Of a DNA stretch of 64,000 nt, positions 46,357-54,161 are shown piece by piece. Origin of the DNA: SAR86 cluster bacterium (GTDB taxonomy: Bacteria > Pseudomonadota > Gammaproteobacteria > Magnimaribacterales > Magnimaribacteraceae). Both the position numbers and the translations under genes were made by a program. Location of the stretch: assembly GCA_023703575.1 (NCBI GenBank), contig CP097969.1:434001-498000 (forward strand). The letters are read 5' to 3'. The notes under the pieces were generated by a model. That model searched no databases, was not told the origin of the DNA, and saw only the letters and a program-made list of their open reading frames with translations. The first letter of the stretch is position 1. Each line of letters opens with the position of its first letter.

Positions 46357-46858
46357 GTATCCATTTTTCTTCTGGCTCTGAATAAACTAATGGTATCTCA
46401 CAACTCATTCCATCTTCACCTAACTCGTTAAGAACCTTTATATATTTAGTTCTCAACTTATCTTGATGTATTTCATCCAATAAGTGTGCCTTTGAAAGAT
46501 TGTGTGATGAGTCTGCAATTTTCACTTGAGTGGCAATCTTGTTTGCTTTTAGTCGTGGTAAGTAATCTTCAAAATAATCTTCACCTTCTCTCTTACTCAT
46601 TGCTTTTATTGCGAGAACAATTTCTTTACTGAAACTAGTTTCTATTAGTTCAGTGATTTCTTTTCTGAAATCTTCAGGCTCTGCATCTTCAATGGCATCA
46701 TGAAGCAAACCAACAACTTCATAGGGCTCACCAAGATGTGCAACTCTCGAGGCAACATCAAAAATGTGAGCCATGTAAGGATAATTTTTCTTATCTAGCA
46801 AGTCTCCGTGGACTCTTGTGGCTATTTCTTTTGCTTTAATGACATTGCTTGTATTCAT
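46343..46858 (-). CDS. HD-domain hydrolase (SpoT/MESH1-like)
   Basis: The 171-residue protein has the HD metal-site order of the SpoT hydrolase family: an N-terminal H (YPYMAHIFDVASRV), then GLLHDAIEDAEPEDF and a later D in VKIADSSHNLSKAH. It is a free-standing HD domain, so it may hydrolyse (p)ppGpp or a related nucleotide. No synthetase domain is joined. Whether it belongs to a defence module, such as cleaning an alarmone signal, is unknown. Confidence 0.75.
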   Translation of the reverse strand: MNTSNVIKAKEIATRVHGDLLDKKNYPYMAHIFDVASRVAHLGEPYEVVGLLHDAIEDAEPEDFRKEITELIETSFSKEIVLAIKAMSKREGEDYFEDYLPRLKANKIATQVKIADSSHNLSKAHLLDEIHQDKLRTKYIKVLNELGEDGMSCEIPLVYSEPEEKWILKNP

Positions 46859-46870
46859 AGCAGTACTAAT

Positions 46871-47029
46871 TTAGGAAGTATTCCTATTGAGGTTGTCTAC
46901 TAAAACCTTAAATAACTTATCATTTCTCTTTTTAAGCTCTGGCTTAACTACTGGTTTTAGATTGGATAAGTCTATTGTGGATTTTCTGTGATAATTTACC
47001 CTTTTAACAGGTCTAAGTTTGTTTATTAT
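46871..47029 (-). CDS. Possible small basic protein, no canonical start
   Basis: A 62-codon open frame (46871-47059) has protein-like composition, with basic runs such as KLRPVKRVNYHRKST and DLSNLKPVVKPELKKRNDK, but contains no ATG, GTG or TTG. An ATA start would give the span listed. It may be a 5'-truncated remnant. Low certainty. Confidence 0.2.
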   Translation of the reverse strand: MINKLRPVKRVNYHRKSTIDLSNLKPVVKPELKKRNDKLFKVLVDNLNRNTS

Positions 47030-47112
47030 TTTTCTTTGCTTACACTTACTTGTATTGTGCTAAATAAGATAATTTCAATGGGAAAATAAAAATTTTCGGC
47101 AGTTAACTCAAG

Positions 47113-47814
47113 CTATTCAGAATTTAATCTTTTTTTAAGCCATAGAACACCTTCTTTATAATATTCCTCATAGTCGTTGAGATTATTTGTCACATTACTG
47201 AGGTGAGGTATTGCTAATATCGTAAGTTCATCAAAGTTTTCATAATTAGTCTGTAAAGCTCCAGTAAAATAACTTGCTACATGGTTATAGCGCCCATAAC
47301 TTTTCATTTCTTTTTTCTTATCCTCTTTAATCTTAGTCATCTTCTTCCTGAAGAAGTCTCTCGGTTGTGCACCGTTTGTAATTATGAATCTTGGTTTTAC
47401 AACAGATAGAAAAAATTCATGAATAAACCAAAAAGTGTTGTAATCATCTTTTAAGTTTCTCTCGTAAGTTTCAGTTCGACTTGATCTTATAAAACTAAGA
47501 TTTGTTGAAAAGACATTCTCCAACTGTACCTCTAAATCGCTAAACATTTTCTTTATATTATATTGGTGAATTTTTCCTTTTGTGCCTGTCCATTCTCCTT
47601 CTGTGTACTCGTTATGTTCACCTGAATAAATTAACTGATTTAAAATGGAATCTTCTCCATACTTATTTTCTTTATTACCTCCAGGGTTTTGCCCTAGGAA
47701 ATAAAATTTACCTTTTTTTAATGTACTATCTGCTGAATAAATAATTGACCCTCGTTCATTATGAAGATCAGTCTTTTTCAGTAATTCTTTAGTTTTCTCT
47801 ATTTGTAGATTCAC
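47113..47814 (-). CDS. Uracil-DNA-glycosylase-like superfamily protein
   Basis: The 233-residue protein shows the order of the UDG fold: FYFLGQNPGGNKENK near residue 36 in place of the G-Q-D-P-Y loop, VFSTNLSFIRSS as the second strand, FIITNGAQPRDFF as the third, and LAIPHLSNVTNN as the late H-P-S-type loop. This is a divergent family that may bind or clip modified or single-stranded DNA. Substrate is unknown. It lies last in the island before the right attachment repeat. Confidence 0.65.
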   Translation of the reverse strand: MNLQIEKTKELLKKTDLHNERGSIIYSADSTLKKGKFYFLGQNPGGNKENKYGEDSILNQLIYSGEHNEYTEGEWTGTKGKIHQYNIKKMFSDLEVQLENVFSTNLSFIRSSRTETYERNLKDDYNTFWFIHEFFLSVVKPRFIITNGAQPRDFFRKKMTKIKEDKKKEMKSYGRYNHVASYFTGALQTNYENFDELTILAIPHLSNVTNNLNDYEEYYKEGVLWLKKRLNSE

Positions 47815-47900
47815 AAAGAAAGTATAGCAAAAAGGATTTTTATTAGACTCTTAGAGGCAAGAGACGCAAAACTGTTAGAAATCGTAGAATTGTTACACTA

Positions 47901-47923
47901 AAGTGGTATAAATAGTGGTATAC
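47901..47923 (+). repeat. AGTGGTATA tandem pair, right island end
   Basis: AAGTGGTATA at 47901-47910 and TAGTGGTATAC at 47913-47923 repeat with a 12-bp period. They mirror the pair at 33552-33574 by sequence and period, but lie inside the right end, 59 bp before the repeat of the tRNA. Confidence 0.6.
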
Positions 47924-47981
47924 CAGCAAAGTTGATACTCTGAAACGTAGATATAATAAGGATTGTTAGTTTAAGGCTGTA

Positions 47982-48029
47982 ACCTTGACATGGTGGGGGT
48001 CGGTGGTTCGAGTCCACTCGTGTCTACCA
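47982..48029 (+). repeat. attR-type fragment of tRNA-Val
   Basis: The 3' half of tRNA-Val(GAC), from the anticodon loop to the CCA, is repeated here with one base change (G at 48010). There is no acceptor 5' half or D arm upstream, so it is not a functional tRNA. Confidence 0.88.
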
Positions 48030-48032
48030 AGT

Positions 48033-48200
48033 CTATTGGTCTTCTTCAGTTTCTTCCTCTTCATCTGACAATACACTACCAACTACTTTAAAGGGAACTT
48101 CAACAACTTTGACAGCAGTTGACACAGCTGTTGTGGTTAAACTAGCTACTGCACAACTTGATAAGGAAAATACCATGAAAATTAAAAAGAAAGATTTCAT
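48033..48200 (-). CDS. Small lipoprotein, unknown
   Basis: This 55-residue protein is below the usual ORF limit. It has a lipobox (FSLSSCAV, Cys16), then a threonine-, valine-rich middle (TTTAVSTAVKVV) and an acidic tail. Small lipoproteins of this layout are common in marine bacteria. It starts 66 bp from the MAPEG gene (divergent) and ends 4 bp from the island's right repeat, so it may lie just outside the element. Confidence 0.65.
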   Translation of the reverse strand: MKSFFLIFMVFSLSSCAVASLTTTAVSTAVKVVEVPFKVVGSVLSDEEEETEEDQ

Positions 48201-48266
48201 TTTTTACACCTACTTAAATAACTTTAATACAATACACTTTTGTCAAATTGAATTATAGAGATTAAA

Positions 48267-48677
48267 ATGGTCACACTTTTTTATGCCTGCGCACTCACAA
48301 TACTTGCATTGATATTGGCTTATTTAACCGGACGTCAAAGATTTAAAACTGGAATAAATCTTGGCTTAGGCGATAGCTTTGAATTGTTACAAATATCAAG
48401 AGCTCACGCTAATTTGTTAGAAAATGCACTTCTTTTTCTTATTCTTTCATTCCTCCTTGAGACAGTTGGAAACATTCCAACTCTGGCTATCGCGATCCTT
48501 GGAGATGTATTTTTAATCTCAAGAATATTTCATGCTTATGGTATCACCAGAGAAGGGGCAAGCAGCATATTTAGAGCACTAGGTACTATCGGTAGTCTAA
48601 TAGTTTTGATTACTCAATCCATCTGGGGCTTTATTATTTCGATAAGTTGGTTGGCGAATAATAATTGGGGTCTATAA
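48267..48677 (+). CDS. MAPEG family membrane protein
   Basis: The 136-residue protein has four membrane helices. The N-terminal helix ends in LTGRQRFKTGINLG, and the signature RAHANLLENALLFLI is the conserved E-x-x-x-x-N-x-x-E type segment of the family. It probably acts with glutathione or is a membrane trimer of unknown use. It lies 6 bp ahead of the Msr fusion gene, which suggests a joint stress role. Confidence 0.85.
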   Translation: MVTLFYACALTILALILAYLTGRQRFKTGINLGLGDSFELLQISRAHANLLENALLFLILSFLLETVGNIPTLAIAILGDVFLISRIFHAYGITREGASSIFRALGTIGSLIVLITQSIWGFIISISWLANNNWGL

Positions 48678-48683
48678 TTTAAG

Positions 48684-49964
48684 ATGAAAAAATTTCTTAC
48701 TGTTTATAGTGTCTTTTTAAGTGTTCTGTTATTTTCTTCTGAGAATGAATCTACCAGCCATGTAGAGAAAATCGTACTAGGTTCTGGTTGCTTTTGGGGA
48801 GCGGAGAAAGGTTATGAGGCGCTTGATGGGGTCATAGATGCTGTATCTGGTTACGCTGATGGAGAAGGGGTAAGACCAACTTATAGAGATATTACGAAGT
48901 TCTCTAATAAATTTAACCCAAATAATCATGCTGAGGTTGTAGAGGTTACCTACAACAAAAATTTGATCACACTTGAAGAATTGATAATTCATTATTTGGA
49001 ATCTCATGATCCCACTCAGCTAAACAGGCAGGGTAATGATATAGGAACACAATATAGATCAATAGTTTTGTATTCAGATCAGGCGCAGCAGAGCAAAATC
49101 TTGGAATTAATTGAGGAATATCAAATATTATTAAAAGATGGAGGATACGGTGACATTCAAACAATCGTAAAGCCTTTATCACAATTTTTTGTTGCAGAAA
49201 ATTATCATCAAGACTACATAAAGAAGAATCCGAATGGTTATTGCCCAGATCATTCAACCGGCATTAAGTTTGTAAGGAACGATTATGAGCCGAAAAAAGA
49301 CAATAATCTTTTAAAGATTGGAAAGAGTATAGTAGTAATTGAACCTGAAGGTTTCTGTCCATATTGCCAAAAATTTCGTGAAGATGTTTCTGATGAATAC
49401 GCAGGAAGCATCCCTTTGGTTTACAGAGATGCATCCAACTTGGAAGGTTTAGTGATAAAAACTCCAACTTGGGCAACTCCTACTATCCTTTTTTTGGAAA
49501 GAGGTTCTGAAGTTTTCGGACATCAGGGATATCTTTCCCCAAAAGAATTTTATCAAGCCTTGGGTTTATTTAAGCTAGGAAATACTGAGGCGTACCGAGT
49601 GGCATTTAATGACGGGACAGATGCAAGATATTGTAAGGAATACGAAATCTTTAAGAATACGCCCGATGGAGTTTTCGTTGATAAATTAAGTGGAGCCCCT
49701 TTATTTGATACAAAATATAGATTTAATTCGAGAACAGGCTGGTTATCTTTTACCAGACCTGTTGAAGGTTCGGTATACAGACTCGCAGATAATAGCTACG
49801 GAATGAGAAGGATTGAAATAAGATCTGTTACTTCGGATATACATTTAGGTCATGTATTTCCAGATGGGCCAAATGGTTTACCGAGATACTGTATTAATGC
49901 TACAGTTTTAGAATTCTTAACTAGGGATGAATACAACAAGATAAAAATAAAGGAGAAGGTATGA
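48684..49964 (+). CDS. msrAB: MsrA-thioredoxin-MsrB fusion, exported
   Basis: The 426-residue protein has a signal peptide, MsrA (GSGCFWGAEKGYE with the active Cys at residues 35-39, then HYLESHDPTQLNRQGNDIG), a thioredoxin-like middle (CPYCQKF, Cys at 225 and 228; TPTWATPTILFL), and MsrB (GAPLFDTKYRFNSRTGWLSF; LPRYCIN, catalytic Cys at about 402). It reduces both S and R forms of methionine sulfoxide in the periplasm. The usual MsrB zinc Cys pair is missing and the resolving Cys is not seen, so the internal thioredoxin may supply reducing power. The order MsrA-Trx-MsrB differs from Neisseria PilB (Trx-MsrA-MsrB). Confidence 0.88.
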   Translation: MKKFLTVYSVFLSVLLFSSENESTSHVEKIVLGSGCFWGAEKGYEALDGVIDAVSGYADGEGVRPTYRDITKFSNKFNPNNHAEVVEVTYNKNLITLEELIIHYLESHDPTQLNRQGNDIGTQYRSIVLYSDQAQQSKILELIEEYQILLKDGGYGDIQTIVKPLSQFFVAENYHQDYIKKNPNGYCPDHSTGIKFVRNDYEPKKDNNLLKIGKSIVVIEPEGFCPYCQKFREDVSDEYAGSIPLVYRDASNLEGLVIKTPTWATPTILFLERGSEVFGHQGYLSPKEFYQALGLFKLGNTEAYRVAFNDGTDARYCKEYEIFKNTPDGVFVDKLSGAPLFDTKYRFNSRTGWLSFTRPVEGSVYRLADNSYGMRRIEIRSVTSDIHLGHVFPDGPNGLPRYCINATVLEFLTRDEYNKIKIKEKV

Positions 49965-50341
49965 AGGGAAAAATAGCTAAATATGTGACAGTTGGAACTA
50001 ATGATTTAGAACGAGCAAAAAGCTTTTATGATGCTTTGTTTGAAGACATGGGAGCAACCAGCTTTGGACCTAATGAAAGAAGTTTTTTTTGGACTATCCC
50101 AGGAGACGACACAAATTTTGCAGTATTTGTACCTTACGATGGTGAAGAGGCAACTGTTGGAAATGGAAGCATGGTAGGTTTTACTATGGAAACTGAAGAA
50201 GATGTCAATGCTCTTTATGAAAAGGCTATATCTCTAGGAGCTTCAGACGAAGGTGCTCCAGGACAAAGGGCGCCCATTTTTTATGGTGGTTACGTCAGAG
50301 ACTTAGACGGCAACAAACTTACGATTTGTAAATTTGGTTAG
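49961..50341 (+). CDS. VOC family (glyoxalase-like) protein
   Basis: The 126-residue protein has two beta-alpha-beta-beta-beta halves. The first starts at KYVTVGTNDLERAKSFYDALF and the second at GFTMETEEDVNALYEKA, ending at RDLDGNKLTICKF, the usual VOC finish. Its substrate is unknown. The ATG overlaps the msrAB stop by 4 bp. Confidence 0.82.
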   Translation: MKGKIAKYVTVGTNDLERAKSFYDALFEDMGATSFGPNERSFFWTIPGDDTNFAVFVPYDGEEATVGNGSMVGFTMETEEDVNALYEKAISLGASDEGAPGQRAPIFYGGYVRDLDGNKLTICKFG

Positions 50342-50709
50342 ATTTATAGAAGATCAGCAATAGTATCGAATATTACATAAGCGAGTAATATTCTTATTGT
50401 GAGTGTAGTTCTTAGCGAATCACTCATTTCAATACCCCATTTCTTTTTGGTATTGTTTGGCGTTATTTCAGCAGACATAAGCTTAGGTCGAGCTTACAAA
50501 GCTTGCTATGAAATAGACTCCCATTACCAAAGGAATGAAATAGCTGATTTCTTTTCCTATCTTGCCGAGGGTTTTAAGTTTGAGATTTTTTTTAGTTTCC
50601 ATACCAATTGATATGCAATCTCTATGCCAAACCCTTTATTTCTTTATCAACGCAAATCGAGCTATTTTAGTGCAAGCGCAAATTCTTTTGTATAAAAAGC
50701 GAACAATTG
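50342..50709. other. Gene-poor stretch with a strong inverted repeat
   Basis: No convincing gene is seen. GAATATTAC (50368-50376) and GTAATATTC (50385-50393) form a 9-bp perfect stem with an 8-bp loop, 27 bp after the VOC stop; it could be a weak terminator or operator. A 70-codon GTG frame follows (50399-50611) without ribosome site. The rest holds nothing I can name. Confidence 0.5.
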
Positions 50710-51552
50710 CTACTTTCTTGCTGTTACTATCCAAGTTGCACTTGGAAACAACAGCCCATCGCCATTGTGAAACTCTGAAAACTTAGGAACTAATGCTTTA
50801 AGGATTTCATCTTTAAGTTCTTCTTTTGAATTTTTAAGCATTTCAGTCACTACAGGATTAATAGTTAAGTAGTCTTCACAAGCCTCTTCGATGGATTTTC
50901 CTGAAAACATAACAATGTCTTCTTGATTATCTTCTATCTCTATATCTTTAAAATTAGATTGATTGAGGATATCTGAAATATAATTTTTATCTTCAAACGC
51001 AAAGGGTCCAGGACTTTTTGGAGGAGGAGAGGGAAGATCAAGGAACTCTTTTATAACTTGTATGGATAAACTTTGCCAAGGATTTAAAGATGGATTTTGC
51101 CAACATACAAAACTGAGTTGACCATTTTCTCTTAAGGATTTGTATATGTTTGAAAATGCCTGGTATGGATCTTCAAAAAACATAACACCAAATCTAGAAA
51201 AGGCAATATCAAAATCAGATGGCATATCGTCAACTTGCACATCTAAAACTTGAAAATTAGCATTAGATAAAGATTGATCAGAAGCATTTTGAGCTGCCCT
51301 AGCCAGCATAGGCTCGGATATATCTACCCCTATGATCTCTCCTTCACTTAATTGCTTTGCAATTTCTAGAGTAGTTGCGCCACAGCCACAACCAATATCT
51401 ATTATTTTTGTTACTCCACTTAAATCTAGTTTACCTATTGCTTTAGTTCCCAATGGATTAAGCATAATATCCATCTCACTTTGTTTGTTTACCCAAACAT
51501 CACCACCTGAACCAGACCAGAATTCTTTCTGTTTTAAATTTATTTCTTCCAT
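50710..51552 (-). CDS. Class I SAM-dependent methyltransferase
   Basis: The 280-residue enzyme has the SAM loop IIDIGCGCGATTLEIAKQLS and GVDISEPML, then FDIAFSRFGVMFFEDP as motif IV. It belongs to the broad UbiE/type 11 group; substrate unknown. The ATG at 51552 is chosen because AAGGA lies 7 bp upstream; two earlier ATGs (51576, 51558) put the ribosome site in the wrong place. Confidence 0.82.
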   Translation of the reverse strand: MEEINLKQKEFWSGSGGDVWVNKQSEMDIMLNPLGTKAIGKLDLSGVTKIIDIGCGCGATTLEIAKQLSEGEIIGVDISEPMLARAAQNASDQSLSNANFQVLDVQVDDMPSDFDIAFSRFGVMFFEDPYQAFSNIYKSLRENGQLSFVCWQNPSLNPWQSLSIQVIKEFLDLPSPPPKSPGPFAFEDKNYISDILNQSNFKDIEIEDNQEDIVMFSGKSIEEACEDYLTINPVVTEMLKNSKEELKDEILKALVPKFSEFHNGDGLLFPSATWIVTARK

Positions 51553-51612
51553 AGTCATATCCTTATATTGATGCATATCATTTTATAAGAATTAATGTAA
51601 GATTTGCACCTT

Positions 51613-52989
51613 ATGAATATGGACGTGAATGACTCCCTTTTAGATCTAATAGGTAATACACCTATGATGAAATTGAAGTCTCTTGATACAGGGCCTTGCG
51701 ACCTTTATGTGAAATTAGAATTGAATAATCCTGGAGGATCCATAAAAGATCGAGTCGGTCTTTCTATTATTGAGGAAGCAGAGAAGTCGGGTGAACTTAA
51801 ACCCGGTGGAACAATTATAGAAGCAACAGCAGGTAATACTGGAATTGGGTTAGCATTAATAGCTGCGTTAAAAGGTTATAAAATTATTTTGGTAATTCCA
51901 GACAAGATGAGTAGAGAAAAAATCTTACACCTCGAGGGTCTTGGCGCTGAGATAATTTTAACCAGATCTGATGTTCCAGAAGGTCATCCTGAATATTATC
52001 AAGATATGGCTAGAAAGTTAGCCCAAGAAACACCAGGAGCATTTCTTGCAAATCAATTTGGTAACCCAGCTAATCCAACTGCTCACAGGACAACCACAGC
52101 ACCTGAAATATGGGAGCAAATGCAAGGGAATATCGATGCAGTAGTAGCAGGGGTAGGCTCTGGTGGAACACTTACAGGACTTGCAGAGTTCTTCAAGTCT
52201 AAAGATCCATCTATCTGCATGGTTGCAGCTGATCCTGAAGGTTCCATAATTTCAGATGCAGTTCTCAAAGGTGAATATAATTACGATGGCGGAAGCTGGC
52301 TAGTAGAAGGTGTAGGAGAAGATTTCATTCCAGATACATTCGAGGTCTCTCTTATGGATGATGCTGAAACAGTCTCAGATAAGGAAGCTTTTGAAGTCTT
52401 ACAAATCATTTTAAAAGAAGAGGGTATTCTTGGTGGATCTTCCACAGGCACTTTGGTTGCTGCTGCAGCAAAGTGGTGTCGTAAGCAAAAGGAACATAAA
52501 AATGTAGTGACCTTTATATGTGACACAGGTAACAAATATTTATCAAAAGCTTTCAATAAGGCCTGGTTGCAGGATAACAATCTCCTTGATTTAAAAACTT
52601 ATGGAGACTTAAGGGATTTAATCAACAGAAGAGCTGATAAAGGAGAAATGATAAGTGTTAACGAAACCGATTCTCTACTTGTTGCATACAATAGAATGAG
52701 AGCATCGGACGTATCTCAAATACCGGTAATGAAAGGTGATAAGTTAGTGGGTATTCTCGATGAAGAAGATTTACTTTTTGCTGTCAGTAAAGATCAATCT
52801 TCTTTCTCTAATAATGTTTCTGATTACATGATGGATCATTTAGACACATTAAAATTTGATGCCTCGAAAGATGAATTACTTTCAATACTTACTGAAGGTA
52901 AAGTAGCCATAATTTTTGATGGTGAAACTTTTATTGGTTTCGTAACTAAAGTAGATTTAATTAATTACTATCGTAATAAATTCAAATAG
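51613..52989 (+). CDS. Cystathionine beta-synthase
   Basis: The protein has about 458 residues. The PLP domain starts with IGNTPMMKLKSL and carries the lysine in NNPGGSIKDRVGLSI, then EATAGNTGIGLALIAALKGY and GVGSGGTLTGLAEFFK for cofactor phosphate. Two CBS domains fill the C-terminus (about 330-455). It condenses homocysteine with serine. The length with CBS domains marks it as cystathionine beta-synthase rather than cysteine synthase. ATG at 51613 or 51619 is used; the TTG at 51604 is less likely. The next gene completes reverse transsulfuration. Confidence 0.87.
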   Translation: MNMDVNDSLLDLIGNTPMMKLKSLDTGPCDLYVKLELNNPGGSIKDRVGLSIIEEAEKSGELKPGGTIIEATAGNTGIGLALIAALKGYKIILVIPDKMSREKILHLEGLGAEIILTRSDVPEGHPEYYQDMARKLAQETPGAFLANQFGNPANPTAHRTTTAPEIWEQMQGNIDAVVAGVGSGGTLTGLAEFFKSKDPSICMVAADPEGSIISDAVLKGEYNYDGGSWLVEGVGEDFIPDTFEVSLMDDAETVSDKEAFEVLQIILKEEGILGGSSTGTLVAAAAKWCRKQKEHKNVVTFICDTGNKYLSKAFNKAWLQDNNLLDLKTYGDLRDLINRRADKGEMISVNETDSLLVAYNRMRASDVSQIPVMKGDKLVGILDEEDLLFAVSKDQSSFSNNVSDYMMDHLDTLKFDASKDELLSILTEGKVAIIFDGETFIGFVTKVDLINYYRNKFK

Positions 52990-52994
52990 TTTTT

Positions 52995-54161
52995 ATGTCT
53001 TTAAAAAAGAATAAACAAGGGTTTGAAACAAGAGCCATTCATGCTGGACAAGAACCTGATCCAACTACTGGGGCCATAATGACTCCTATTTATACAAGCT
53101 CAACTTACGTGCAAGAAAGTCCAGGAGTTCACAAAGGCTATGATTATTCAAGAAGCACCAATCCAACTCGTAAAGCACTGGAATCTTGCATAGCTGATCT
53201 AGAGGGTAGTACTTTCGGATATGCTTTTGCTTCCGGTATGGCAGCTAGTGCAACTGTATTAGAACTGCTAAATGCCGGAGATCATGTGATTGCAATGGAT
53301 GATTTGTACGGGGGAACTTATCGACTTTTTGAGAATGTAAGAAAACGCTCTGCTGGACTCGATTTTACATTTTGTGATTTAAGCGATCTAAATAACCTTG
53401 AAGCATCAATTAATGATAAGACCAGAATGATTTGGGTTGAGAGCCCTACAAATCCTCTTCTTAAAATCGCTGATTTATCTGCTATCTCCGCTTTTGCTAA
53501 ACAACATAACTTAATCTCAGTTTGCGATAATACTTTCTGCTCTCCTTTTGTTCAGAATCCAATAGAACTAGGTTTTGATATTGTCGTTCATTCTGCAACT
53601 AAGTACTTGAATGGTCATTCGGACTTAATAGGAGGAGTTGTAGTTTGTTCGCCAGATAAAGAAAAAATAGCTAACGAAATTCTTTATCTTCAAAATGCCG
53701 TAGGTTCAATTATGAATCCATTTGATTCATTTTTGCTATTGAGAAGTTTAAAGACCCTGCCAGTTAGAATGGAGAGACATTGTAAAAATGCGCTGGATAT
53801 TGCTTTTTTTTTAGAGTCCCATTCTTCAATTGAGAAAGTAATTTATCCTGGTCTGGAAAGTCATCCACAGCACAATATTGCCAAGAAGCAAATGAATGGA
53901 TTCGGAGGCATGATATCGGTGGTAATAAAAGGCGGTTTAGAAAGTGCTACTAACTTTCTTGAAAAAACGAAATTATTTTCTTTGGCAGAGAGTCTAGGGG
54001 GAGTTGAGAGTCTTATTGAGCACCCAGCAATTATGACTCACGCATCAGTTCCACCTGAAATTCGAGAAGAGATTGGAATAAGCGATGGTCTAGTGAGGCT
54101 TTCAGTAGGTATAGAGTCTATCGACGATTTATTGGAAGATATAGAAAGTTCTTTAACCTAA
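52995..54161 (+). CDS. Cystathionine gamma-lyase/synthase family PLP enzyme
   Basis: The 388-residue enzyme has ETRAIHAGQEPDPTTGAIMTPIY, YAFASGMAASATVLELL, and the PLP lysine in HSATKYLNGHSDLIGGVV. Next to cystathionine beta-synthase, 5 bp away, it probably cleaves cystathionine to cysteine (gamma-lyase). The same fold can make cystathionine from O-succinyl- or acetylhomoserine; the operon supports the lyase. Confidence 0.88.
   Translation: MSLKKNKQGFETRAIHAGQEPDPTTGAIMTPIYTSSTYVQESPGVHKGYDYSRSTNPTRKALESCIADLEGSTFGYAFASGMAASATVLELLNAGDHVIAMDDLYGGTYRLFENVRKRSAGLDFTFCDLSDLNNLEASINDKTRMIWVESPTNPLLKIADLSAISAFAKQHNLISVCDNTFCSPFVQNPIELGFDIVVHSATKYLNGHSDLIGGVVVCSPDKEKIANEILYLQNAVGSIMNPFDSFLLLRSLKTLPVRMERHCKNALDIAFFLESHSSIEKVIYPGLESHPQHNIAKKQMNGFGGMISVVIKGGLESATNFLEKTKLFSLAESLGGVESLIEHPAIMTHASVPPEIREEIGISDGLVRLSVGIESIDDLLEDIESSLT

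Larger units (their letters stand above)
33401..48029. mobile_element. Genomic island at tRNA-Val, no integrase left
   Basis: The element is bounded by a 48-bp direct repeat of the tRNA-Val 3' half (33401-33448 and 47982-48029, one mismatch: A at 33429, G at 48010). The left copy keeps the tRNA whole, the classical result of tyrosine-integrase insertion. Each end also holds a pair of AGTGGTATA repeats with 12-bp period. The 14.6 kb cargo is restriction, WYL/nuclease-helicase, Fic, HD, glycosylase-like and unknown genes. I find no integrase, excisionase, replication or conjugation gene, so the element is probably fixed or depends on a helper. Confidence 0.85.

Noticed and set aside
47982-48029. 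Second tRNA-Val gene
   Set aside because: Only the 3' half is present; no acceptor 5' strand or D arm lies upstream, so it is an attachment-site copy.
50399-50611. 70-codon GTG frame after the VOC gene
   Set aside because: No ribosome site, no recognisable motif, and a rare start; the sequence composition is not distinct from the rest of the gap.
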